From the IMG/VR virus record IMGVR_UViG_3300044998_000218, positions 1 to 29,465 of that record: 29,465 nt of DNA. The stretch is one strand, 5' to 3'. Origin of the DNA: a virus. Of this stretch, positions 1 through 6,263 are shown one piece after another. A program made the translations under genes and the position numbers. Position 1 is the first letter of the stretch. Each line of letters starts with the position of its first letter. Below the pieces are notes generated by a model. It searched no databases, was not told the origin of the DNA, and saw only the letters and a program-made list of their open reading frames with translations.

Positions 1-619
1 GGCCGGCGAGGATCGCGGCGACCCCGGTCGAGCCGACTCCGGCGAACGGGTCGAGGACGAGCTCGCCGGCGCGGGTGCTCGACTCGACGAGCTCCCGGAG
101 GAGCGCCACGGGCTTCTCGGAGGGGTGCCGGACGTTCCGGCCTGTCGGCGGAGCGAACCGGAGGACTGACCCCTTCCGCATCCGAACGGGGAGAGCTGGG
201 GCGTCGCGCTTGCCGGCGTGCCGGTATTTCGAGACGGCGAACGAGATCCGTTCGTGCTGCGGTCCCCACGGGGCAGAGAGGTCTCCCATCCCGGGCCGGG
301 CCTTGTCCCACACGAGCTCGGCTCGTTCGCTGACGAGGAGGCCGGCGAGGACGTCGTCGGGTCCGAACACGTAGAGGTGCCGGTGTTGGCCGACGAGCCG
401 CACACACTCGGCGAGGACGCGCCGGATCCCATCGCGGTCGGCGGGAGCGTCGTTCAGGAGCTCGTCGAAGGTCTCGGAGCGCCTGTTTGAGCGCCACTCG
501 ACCCCGTACGGCGGGTCGGTGACGACGAGGTCGACGGACTCCGTCGAGAGCTCGGCGAGGACGTCGAGCGCGTCTCCGTGGTAGACCTCGGCGTGGTCGC
601 TGCGGTAGATGGGGCTCAC
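1..619 (-). CDS. DNA methyltransferase, N6-adenine/N4-cytosine type, 3' end missing
   Basis: This gene probably methylates phage DNA using S-adenosylmethionine, protecting it from restriction or marking it. Reading from a GTG at 619, the product shows the catalytic motif TDPPYGVEW (DPPY at about residues 35-38). Near the window edge come HPSEKP and the AdoMet-binding motif LDPFAGVGSTG. Catalytic motif before AdoMet motif is the beta-class order of the PF01555 family. DPPY favours adenine over cytosine N4, but the target base and site cannot be read from sequence. About 206 residues are visible, and the C-terminus lies beyond position 1. The start overlaps the stop of the RuvC-like gene as GTGA, so the two are translationally coupled. 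It is the last visible gene of the leftward recombination operon. No restriction endonuclease is seen beside it, so an orphan phage methylase is most likely. Confidence 0.93.
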   Translation of the reverse strand, partial: MSPIYRSDHAEVYHGDALDVLAELSTESVDLVVTDPPYGVEWRSNRRSETFDELLNDAPADRDGIRRVLAECVRLVGQHRHLYVFGPDDVLAGLLVSERAELVWDKARPGMGDLSAPWGPQHERISFAVSKYRHAGKRDAPALPVRMRKGSVLRFAPPTGRNVRHPSEKPVALLRELVESSTRAGELVLDPFAGVGSTGVAAILAG

Positions 620-1122
620 CACGAGAGGTTCGCTATCGCGTCGCGTTCATGGTCGAGCTCGGCCAGCTCGAGCCCGTGGGCTTGCCGCGCCATCCGGCGG
701 AGGAGGAACGCGTCGGCCTCGTCGTCGTTCACGGACCCACGCGCTCCGAGCTCGATTGCTCGGGCGACCATCCGGTACTTGTCCGCGTTGCCGTTCCCCG
801 TCGCATGTCTCTTGACGGAGCTGGGCGGGATCTCGACGTAGGGGACGTCGAGCTCGAAGAGCCGGAGCCTGACTGCGCCTCCGAGCTCGCCGAGCCGGAC
901 GAGGGAGATCCTCCCGGGTGACGCGAGGGAGTATCCCTCGACGGCGACGAGGTCGGGCAGCGGTGGGTAGAGCCGGAGGAGCCGCTCTAGGGCTGTCAGG
1001 AGCTCGTGGAGCCGCCGAGGGACGTCGTCGGCCTTCGTTCGGGCGGTGACACTGTGGAGAGCTCCCTCCGGTGCCGCGTAGCCGATACGGGCGGTTGAGA
1101 GGTCGAGGCCGGCGATCCTCAC
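616..1122 (-). CDS. RuvC-like Holliday junction resolvase
   Basis: The 168-residue product has the layout of a RuvC/RNase H-fold endonuclease that cuts branched DNA intermediates of recombination or replication. Acidic residues sit in the expected places: D7 in AGLDLS, E62 in AVEGYS, and the cluster DDEADA at about 133-138, matching the RuvC metal-binding set. The length equals that of bacterial RuvC (about 170). The start is a GTG overlapping the preceding stop as GTGA. It follows RecT and the exonuclease in one operon and likely resolves the recombination intermediates they create, or debranches DNA before packaging. The family call is firm; the substrate is inferred. Confidence 0.9.
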   Translation of the reverse strand: MRIAGLDLSTARIGYAAPEGALHSVTARTKADDVPRRLHELLTALERLLRLYPPLPDLVAVEGYSLASPGRISLVRLGELGGAVRLRLFELDVPYVEIPPSSVKRHATGNGNADKYRMVARAIELGARGSVNDDEADAFLLRRMARQAHGLELAELDHERDAIANLSW

Positions 1123-1331
1123 GTTCTCCGCTCCGCCATGTCGGCCTGGTGCCAGAGCATCGCAGCGAGCCCGCGTGCTTCCGCCGGGGTGAGATAGCGC
1201 CAGAGGTCGGCGTCTTCCAGGGTCTCGCCGGGCCCAGCTTCGATAGTGAGAACGACGTTCGCTTCCTCGACGTCGACGGAGATCTCCGGGAGGTTCCCGG
1301 CGTAGGCGTGCGCCTCAGGGCGGAGGAACAT
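1119..1331 (-). CDS. Small conserved-type phage protein, function unknown
   Basis: I do not recognise a named family. The 70-residue product starts MFLRPEAHAY. It has a central beta-rich stretch (SVDVEEANVVLTIEAG) and a C-terminal helix (LTPAEARGLAAMLWHQAD). That helix resembles the LTPxEAxxLAxxL ending of many short actinophage proteins. A longer in-frame start at 1355 exists. I chose 1331 because its ATG overlaps the RecT stop as TGATG and a GAGGAG lies about ten bases upstream. The stop overlaps the RuvC-like GTG. Its place between RecT and RuvC hints at an accessory role in DNA metabolism, but nothing in the sequence proves it. Confidence 0.75.
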   Translation of the reverse strand: MFLRPEAHAYAGNLPEISVDVEEANVVLTIEAGPGETLEDADLWRYLTPAEARGLAAMLWHQADMAERRT

Positions 1332-2641
1332 CACGACGAGGTCTCCTCGATCCATCCGACGAGCTGGCTACAGATCCCGGAGCCGGCGAGGTCGTCGAGG
1401 GTGGCGACGGTGACGGGGTGGGGCTGTTCGGCGGCGAGTCGCTGCGCCTCTCGGAGCACCTGCACCACCTTCGCCTTGCGTTGCCGGAGGAACTCGCGCC
1501 ACCGGTCGCCGGTCCACTCCTCCGGCGGGGTGACGACGGTTGTCCGTCTCGGCGGAGCTGCGCTCTGAGGAGGCTCGGTCTGGCCGGCGAGGAGCATCAT
1601 CCCCTCCGGGAGCTCGTCGAGGGCGCTAATCACGGCAGAGAACTCGTGGGGGCTGAGATCCTTCGAGGACGAGACCTCCCGCTGGAGGATGGCCGAGATC
1701 GCTCGGAGCCGGTCCGCGCGCTCGTGGACTCCGTGAGCGGCGAGCTTGATTGCGATGAGCTGCGGAGCGGAGTAGCGGGGGCCGGGGTCGACCTCGTTCG
1801 GCGGGTCCGGGTCTCCGTCCCACTCGTCGCTGGTCCACTCCTCCTCGGCCTCGTCGACCGGGGCGGGATCGTCAACCGGGCCCGGCTCCTCTCCCAGCTC
1901 GTGAGCGGGTTCGGCCTCGACGATCTCGGCGTCGATGATCTCGTCCTCCCCGGGGAGGCTCGGGACGTCCCCTCGTGGCCGGTCGACGACCTGCGGTTGC
2001 ATCGCCGGTGCCGCTCCGGGCGCGGTCGCTGCACGCTTGGCCTTGACGGTGTTCGCCGGCGGAGCGTTCGTCACCTGACCAGAGTCCTCGGGCTCGAGCG
2101 GCCGGTCGACGTCGTCTCCGTCGGCGAGCTCCTCAATGGTGTGTGAGATCCCGGCGAGGACGTCGGGGAAGAGAGCCCGGCAGAGCTCTGCCGTTGCGCG
2201 GGCGAGGAGCATCGCGCGGGGGTAGCTGCGCCAGTTGTTCTTGCCGGCGAGGCCGGCGCGCTTCGCGTCGTCCATCGTCCACGCGACACGCGACACGCGC
2301 TCGGACCCGGCGCGCTGTCCGGCGACGATGACACGGGTCGACGTGCTCTCCTCGATCCAGATCTCGTGACCAGCTCGGAGGACGAGCCCGCGCATGAGCT
2401 CCGCTGCCATCGCTGGGCGTCCGTCGACGACGTGAATCTTCGCGAGGGACTGCATCGGGGAGATTCCGGCCTCGTGGCCGGCGAGGATGCACGCGAGGAC
2501 GGCCTCGGGCTTCCCTCGGAGCGCCTTCGGGACGAAGTCGGTATCGGCTACCCGGCTCGCGAGCTTCCACGCCTCGGGCGCTAGTTCGAGGGAGCTCGAC
2601 GAGCTCCGGGGAGGTTGGAACGGGACGATGTTGGTACTCAT
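1331..2641 (-). CDS. recT: RecT-family single-strand DNA annealing protein
   Basis: This is the phage recombinase that anneals complementary single strands made by the neighbouring exonuclease. The core spans about residues 25-175. It contains TDFVPKALRGKP, AGHEAGISPMQSLAKIHVVDGRP, and further on WTMDDAKRAGLAGKNNW and YPRAMLLARATAELCR, the signature of actinophage RecT (PF03837). The 436-residue protein is much longer than a classical RecT of about 270. An acidic Pro/Glu/Asp-rich linker (about 175-285) leads to a helical segment (about 290-345) common at the C-terminus of actinophage RecT proteins. A further basic helical tail (about 370-436) follows. The start at 2641 was chosen over an upstream ATG at 2938 because the upstream part lies antisense-style over another gene. 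It also gives an ATGA overlap, and AAAGG sits at a usable distance. Confidence 0.93.
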   Translation of the reverse strand: MSTNIVPFQPPRSSSSSLELAPEAWKLASRVADTDFVPKALRGKPEAVLACILAGHEAGISPMQSLAKIHVVDGRPAMAAELMRGLVLRAGHEIWIEESTSTRVIVAGQRAGSERVSRVAWTMDDAKRAGLAGKNNWRSYPRAMLLARATAELCRALFPDVLAGISHTIEELADGDDVDRPLEPEDSGQVTNAPPANTVKAKRAATAPGAAPAMQPQVVDRPRGDVPSLPGEDEIIDAEIVEAEPAHELGEEPGPVDDPAPVDEAEEEWTSDEWDGDPDPPNEVDPGPRYSAPQLIAIKLAAHGVHERADRLRAISAILQREVSSSKDLSPHEFSAVISALDELPEGMMLLAGQTEPPQSAAPPRRTTVVTPPEEWTGDRWREFLRQRKAKVVQVLREAQRLAAEQPHPVTVATLDDLAGSGICSQLVGWIEETSS

Positions 2642-2976
2642 GGTCGGGGCCTTTCGGGGTGCTGGTGGAGGTGGAATGTTGAGTCGTGAACGGCGACGTA
2701 CTCGTGGTCGGTTGGGAGGTGCATCACGAACGCGAGGTCGGCCGGGAGGAGGTGCCGGCGGGCGTGGAAGATCTCGTCCCATTGCGGGTACTGGGAGGCT
2801 CTGCCGCGGTGGTCGACGAACGAGATCGAGAGGTGCCATCCGGCCGGCTCGTTCGCGACGAGGGCCCGGAGCGTCCCGTCGCTGACGCGCCGGTAGTAGG
2901 CGATGACTCCGGGAATCGGCGAGCTGGCCTGGGTCCACGGGGACCGCTGGCGCGTGATCGGCTTGTGTTCCATCAT
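2638..2976 (-). CDS. DUF7694-like phage protein
   Basis: The 112-residue product matches from memory the small phage proteins of the DUF7694 type. Diagnostic stretches are GWHLSISF (about 53-60), YPQWDEIFHARRHLLP (about 69-84), VMHLPTDHEYV and FHLHQ near the end. The WDEI-R-LLP and FHL motifs and the length fit that family, whose function is not established. The start is one of two tandem ATGs (2976 or 2973) that overlap the exonuclease stop. The stop overlaps the RecT start as ATGA. Being wedged between exonuclease and RecT suggests a role with recombination proteins, but this is context only. Confidence 0.82.
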   Translation of the reverse strand: MMEHKPITRQRSPWTQASSPIPGVIAYYRRVSDGTLRALVANEPAGWHLSISFVDHRGRASQYPQWDEIFHARRHLLPADLAFVMHLPTDHEYVAVHDSTFHLHQHPERPRP

Positions 2977-3908
2977 CCCTCCGTCGGCGGTTCCGCGGCG
3001 TCGAGCTTCACAGTCGCCGCGCCTCCGCTCTTCCAGTCGAGCCACTCCCCGACCTGCTTCGCGTAGAGGAACGTCCGGTAGGCGGCGTCGGTCCGTGGGT
3101 CTCCGGTGACGTCGAACGGGATGACGTCGTAGCCGTCGGCGCGAACGTGGACCGCTGCAACGAAGTCCACGGCGGGCATGGGCTCCTCTCCGTCGGGACC
3201 GAGGATCGTCTCGAAGAACCGGTACGCCTGTAGCTGCAGGGCGACCTCGGCGAAGATTCCGGAGCGGGAGGTCTTGATATCGAGGAGGCCTCGGCCGACG
3301 GGCCGGCCTGCCCACGGGCCGGAGCTCCACACCTTCCCGGGGAACTCGGCGAGGAGGTCCATCTTCCCCATGTAGCGCCATCGGCGGTTGATCCCCACCA
3401 GCTCGAGCCGGGCGTTCGCCGGTTCCCACTCGTCGAGGAACCGGACGTAGGCGTCGACGTGGCCTCGGAGCGCCTCGGAGACCTCGACCTCTTCGCCGCG
3501 GGCGAGAGCCTCGGCGATGTTGTGGACGTCGGTCCCCTTCGCCGCAGCCTCGCCGAGGTCGAGGAACCGGACGTTCGCCAGTGCGTCGGCAAGAGCCGCT
3601 CGCGGAAGCGGTGTCGAGTCGGACCACTTGACGACCTTCCCTCCGGTGCGCGACTCCTGCCACCTCCGAAGGTCCTCGACGAGGTCGTCGGCGACGATCC
3701 TCGTCCGGCCGTCGGCGGTCTTGGCGACGGTGAGCCGGTCGGCGACGAACTCGGCCGGAACCTTCGAGGCCCATCCGACGAGGCCGGGCTTGGGTATCCC
3801 GTTCGAGAGGATCGTGGTCACTCCCGGGCACCACTCCCCGTCGAGGTAGTACGTGTGGCCGTTCCCGCTCTTCTGGATCCGGGTCGGCGGCGCAGCCTTG
3901 CGGGCCAT
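2973..3908 (-). CDS. RecB/Cas4-like PD-(D/E)XK exonuclease
   Basis: The 311-residue product is the exonuclease partner of RecT and should resect double-stranded ends. Visible nuclease elements, in order, are KGTDVHNIAEA (His129), GKMDLLAEF (Asp184), GLLDIKTSRSG (Asp210 and Lys212), and QLQAYRFFE (Gln-x-x-x-Tyr type motif, about 225-229). This is the RecB-family core. The N-terminal VTTILSNGIPKPGLVGWA is typical of phage Cas4/RecB-like exonucleases. No cluster of four cysteines is present, so it lacks the iron-sulfur module of true Cas4. The ATG overlaps the preceding stop as TGATG. Exonuclease plus RecT forms a Red/RecET-like pair. Confidence 0.9.
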   Translation of the reverse strand: MARKAAPPTRIQKSGNGHTYYLDGEWCPGVTTILSNGIPKPGLVGWASKVPAEFVADRLTVAKTADGRTRIVADDLVEDLRRWQESRTGGKVVKWSDSTPLPRAALADALANVRFLDLGEAAAKGTDVHNIAEALARGEEVEVSEALRGHVDAYVRFLDEWEPANARLELVGINRRWRYMGKMDLLAEFPGKVWSSGPWAGRPVGRGLLDIKTSRSGIFAEVALQLQAYRFFETILGPDGEEPMPAVDFVAAVHVRADGYDVIPFDVTGDPRTDAAYRTFLYAKQVGEWLDWKSGGAATVKLDAAEPPTEG

Positions 3909-4948
3909 CAGGACCTCACCTCTCCCAGCTCGGCCAGCCGGTTGTAGAGGGCGTCCAGGGCTCCCTTTCGGGCCGCGAGGCCTCGACCCCGTCCCTGCTT
4001 CTCCGCCTCGACGAGCCGGCGGAGGTGGCCGACGTCGACGATCTCGGAGATCCTCGCGACGAGGAGCGGAACCGTCGTGTCGACGAACGCGAAGTCGGCG
4101 GAGGTCGGGAGTCGCCTCAAGAGCTTTTCCTCGCCGGGAAGCGCCGGCGGTTGCGGAGCTTGGTCGGGCATGTCGAACGGGTCGACGTCGTCGTAGTCGG
4201 TGGGCGCGTCGTCCGGTTGAGCGTAGGACTCCACCTCGTCGTCGAACGGGTCGACGTCGTCGGGCTCGGCGTCGGAGGTGAGGTTGGCGATCTCCTCTTC
4301 GAGCTTGCGGACCTCGGCGGCGGCGCGACGGAGGTCCTCAAGGGTCTCGCCGGTCTCGTGGTGGAGGAGCTCGACGACGGTGCCGGCGTCGTGCTGGTCG
4401 CCGGCGTGTGGGCGGGGGAAGCCGCGAGCGTACTCGTCGGGCCAGAGGGCTCGTTCTCCGTTGTCGTAGACCACGACGGCCGGCGTCTGGTCGTCGGCTC
4501 CGAGGAGAGCCACCGGATCCCCTCGACGCTCGGCGAGCTCCTGAGCGGTCAGGACGACCCCGTTCGCGTCGGTCCATCCCTCGTCGCCGAGCTCGGGGAT
4601 CGGCACGCGGCCGGCGGCGGCGTCTTTCGCTTGCCGGTACTGCGAGCGGAGGTGAGAGAGGAGACGGGCTCCGGGGTCTCGGTCGAGCTCGAAGAGGTCG
4701 ACAACCTTGTGGGACTCGACGTAGACCAGACCGTCGTCGGTGTCCTCGTGGCCGGCTTTCTTCACTCGGGTCTCGATCACGAGCACGACGCGGTCCCCGA
4801 TCCCATGAGGTCGGGTGACACGGTTTCCAGCACCGGAGAGAGCGGTTCGCATGGCGACGGGGTTCCGTCCGTGGTAGTCGGGAAGCTCGAGCGTCGGGAG
4901 TGCCGGCTGGTCCTCGACCTCCGTAGTCGGTTCGGTGTGCTCGGTCAC
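3908..4948 (-). CDS. Acidic protein of unknown function in the recombination operon
   Basis: I do not recognise a named domain. The 346-residue product starts at GTG 4948. That start overlaps the HTH gene stop as GTGA and has AAAGGA about six bases upstream; an in-frame start at 5044 would bury that junction. The N-terminal half (about 20-170) looks globular, with segments such as IGDRVVLVIETRVKKAGHE and DDGLVYVESHKV that suggest a beta-rich fold. A helical segment (about 205-245) follows, rich in Glu, Arg and Leu. Then comes a very acidic linker (about 245-285) with DDVDPFD written twice, then a helical C-terminus with a basic patch (KQGRGRGLAARKG). The acidic linker could be a docking tail, as in single-strand-binding partners. 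This is inference. Confidence 0.8.
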   Translation of the reverse strand: MTEHTEPTTEVEDQPALPTLELPDYHGRNPVAMRTALSGAGNRVTRPHGIGDRVVLVIETRVKKAGHEDTDDGLVYVESHKVVDLFELDRDPGARLLSHLRSQYRQAKDAAAGRVPIPELGDEGWTDANGVVLTAQELAERRGDPVALLGADDQTPAVVVYDNGERALWPDEYARGFPRPHAGDQHDAGTVVELLHHETGETLEDLRRAAAEVRKLEEEIANLTSDAEPDDVDPFDDEVESYAQPDDAPTDYDDVDPFDMPDQAPQPPALPGEEKLLRRLPTSADFAFVDTTVPLLVARISEIVDVGHLRRLVEAEKQGRGRGLAARKGALDALYNRLAELGEVRS

Positions 4949-5217
4949 TGGTCTGTCCTTTCGGGTTGTGTTCGGATCTCGTGTCGCGACATGGCCTCGG
5001 CGCGCTGCGGGGAGACTCCGAAGATCTCTCCGATCTCGCGCCACTTGAGCCGGGGTTGGCCGCTCCTGGCCTCGACGATCGCCGAGCGGCGCAGCATCAC
5101 GTACCGGTGCTCGATCTCGGTGACGTCGACGCGGGCCTCTGCGATACGGCGGAGCCGCTCGCGCGGGTCGGAGGTGCGCGCGAGGTCGGCGAGGAGCTGT
5201 TCGAGCGGGTCCGTCAT
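4945..5217 (-). CDS. Small helix-turn-helix DNA-binding protein
   Basis: The 90-residue product has an N-terminal helical part (about 1-50) followed by LKWREIGEIFGVSPQRAEAM (about 58-77). That reads as a helix-turn-helix of the sigma-region-4 or MerR-like kind: the first helix WREIGEIFG, the turn, then recognition helix PQRAEAMSR. It is the first gene of the leftward early operon, directly downstream of the candidate promoter and 17-bp dyad, so an autoregulator or early transcription regulator is plausible. Its stop overlaps the next GTG. It is too short and lacks the extra domains of a typical immunity repressor, so I do not call it one. Confidence 0.82.
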   Translation of the reverse strand: MTDPLEQLLADLARTSDPRERLRRIAEARVDVTEIEHRYVMLRRSAIVEARSGQPRLKWREIGEIFGVSPQRAEAMSRHEIRTQPERTDQ

Positions 5218-5251
5218 GTTGGTGCGCCTTCCTGCTGGGCGTCGTGGTCAG

Positions 5252-5288
5252 GGCACGGACCGTACACCGCGCCCGCTGGGTTCCTCAA
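5252..5288 (-). promoter_or_regulatory. Candidate leftward sigma-70-like promoter
   Basis: Read on the minus strand, TTGAGG (5288-5283) is a good -35 box. After an 18-base spacer, TACGGT (5264-5259) could be the -10. Transcription would start near 5252, leaving a leader of about 35 bases before the HTH gene at 5217. It sits in the only sizeable intergenic gap and heads the recombination operon. The -10 is weak, so this is a candidate. Confidence 0.45.
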
Positions 5289-5289
5289 G

Positions 5290-5306
5290 GGTTCTACTAA
5301 AGAACC
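5290..5306. promoter_or_regulatory. 17-bp inverted repeat, operator-like
   Basis: GGTTCTACTAAAGAACC has perfect 6-base arms (GGTTCT/AGAACC) around a 5-base centre. It abuts the -35 box of the leftward candidate promoter and overlaps TACTAA (5295-5300), which could be a -10 for the rightward gene at 5333. A protein bound here could control both directions. It stands out because it is AT-richer than its surroundings. An alternative is a short RNA hairpin in the rightward leader. Confidence 0.5.
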
Positions 5307-5332
5307 TGCGAGACTGCGCCGATGAGGTGGGC

Positions 5333-5533
5333 ATGCTCAACACACAGACCACCACCACTACCACGACACGGGCCGAGCGCGGCGAGGTGTCGGCGATGCT
5401 GTTCGGCGAGGTGATGCACGCAGCCAGGGTTGCGTTGCGGGTCGGCGAACTCGACCGAGCTCGCGGCCTCGCCGAGGCCGGCGAGATTCTCTCGGGGATC
5501 CCGGCCGACGTGCTGCTGTCGCGTCTGCGCTAG
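5333..5533 (+). CDS. Lone rightward small protein, function unknown
   Basis: This is the only supported plus-strand gene. The 66-residue product begins with a Thr run (TQTTTTTTTR). A helical body with alternating acidic and hydrophobic residues follows (AMLFGEVMHAARVALRVGELDRARGLAEAGE), ending LLSRLR. Support comes from GAGGTGG just upstream of the ATG, mostly G or C at third codon positions, and its fit into a divergent intergenic region. Its stop shares the palindrome CTAG (5530-5533) with the holin-like gene on the other strand. Leucine codons here are split between CTC and CTG, unlike the CTC-dominated neighbours. No family is recognised; a small regulator or anti-repressor is possible but unproven. 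Confidence 0.65.
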   Translation: MLNTQTTTTTTTRAERGEVSAMLFGEVMHAARVALRVGELDRARGLAEAGEILSGIPADVLLSRLR

Positions 5534-5817
5534 TCGAGCGGAGCCGGCGGAGGGGGCAGCGGCAGACCGGGAGGTCCGTCGCCGGGGTTTGGCAGGACGG
5601 AGAGCCGCCACCGGGCGATGATGAGGACGGCGTTCGCGACGGCGATTAGTCCGGCCAGGACCGCCGACACGAGCGCGGTTCCGAGGAGGGACAGGTCGAC
5701 GGAGACGTCGGCCGTCTCCTCGATCACCGCGTGGAGGAGCGGGGAGCCGAGGAGAGCGCCGACGAACGCGGCGACGAAGGTCCACAGGAGTCGTTCGAGG
5801 GCGTCGCGTAGCTTCAT
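5530..5817 (-). CDS. Holin-like membrane protein
   Basis: The 95-residue product has two predicted transmembrane segments, about 10-28 (LLWTFVAAFVGALLG) and about 44-68 (LLGTALVSAVLAGLIAVANAV). A basic stretch RWRL follows, then a Pro-rich tail. Size, topology and position next to the endolysin fit a two-segment holin resembling the r1t-type family, which forms membrane holes that time lysis. The ATG overlaps the upstream gene stop as ATGA. It is the last gene of the leftward structural and lysis block; no terminator is visible because the stop is shared with the convergent gene. Confidence 0.8.
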   Translation of the reverse strand: MKLRDALERLLWTFVAAFVGALLGSPLLHAVIEETADVSVDLSLLGTALVSAVLAGLIAVANAVLIIARWRLSVLPNPGDGPPGLPLPPPPAPLD

Positions 5818-6251
5818 GGCCGAGAGTCTCGCGCGCCTACGTCACCTCTGCGGGTGATGTTGCCGGCGTCGTCAGTCGACCTCGTCCGAGATTCTGGCGG
5901 GCGGTGCTGCTGTATGCGCTCGACGATGTTCCACGAGAGCTCGGACAGGATCGACTCGAGCCGTCCGGCGATCGCGTGGGCGAGCTTGTCGCCGAGGCCG
6001 TCGAGGAGCGCAGCGTTCTGACCTTCGAGCCGGGCGATCCGTTCCCCACAATCCCGTTCCGATAGCGACAGCTCGACGCGTAGGTCCTCGTTCGCTGACC
6101 GGAGCGCCTCGTTCGCGGACGAGAGTAGGTCGATCGAGGTCTCGACGCCTCGCACCTTGCCGACTGCCCACAGAGTCGCCAGGATGCCGCCGGACCCGAC
6201 GGTGATGCCAAGCACGACCGCCGCTATCTCTAGCAAGGTGATGAGCTCCAC
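5814..6251 (-). CDS. Membrane-anchored coiled-coil protein of the lysis cassette
   Basis: The 145-residue product has one N-terminal hydrophobic segment (about 4-30). A heptad-like helix (about 33-92, with ANEALRSANEDLRVEL) follows, then a polar, basic tail. It lies between endolysin and holin, starting at a GTG with AGGAA upstream. Such single-pass coiled-coil proteins next to holins may be a second holin, an antiholin, or a membrane partner of lysis. No lipobox or outer-membrane spanin feature is seen. The exact role is unassigned; lysis cassette membership rests on position and topology. Confidence 0.75.
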   Translation of the reverse strand: MELITLLEIAAVVLGITVGSGGILATLWAVGKVRGVETSIDLLSSANEALRSANEDLRVELSLSERDCGERIARLEGQNAALLDGLGDKLAHAIAGRLESILSELSWNIVERIQQHRPPESRTRSTDDAGNITRRGDVGARDSRP

Positions 6252-6263
6252 AGCGTGCCGTTC

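Noticed and set aside
2977-3834. N-terminal extension of the DUF7694-like frame
   Set aside because: This part overlaps the exonuclease in another frame and is Arg-rich shadow; the real start is at 2976 with an overlap to the exonuclease stop.
4945-5217. HTH protein as the immunity repressor of a temperate phage
   Set aside because: At 90 residues, with no dimerisation or integrase context, it cannot be called a repressor; only DNA binding is supported.
4025-5533. A 502-codon plus-strand open frame
   Set aside because: Up to 5217 it lies antisense to the acidic protein and HTH genes, which have coupled starts and ribosome sites. Only the end from 5333 is supported as a gene.
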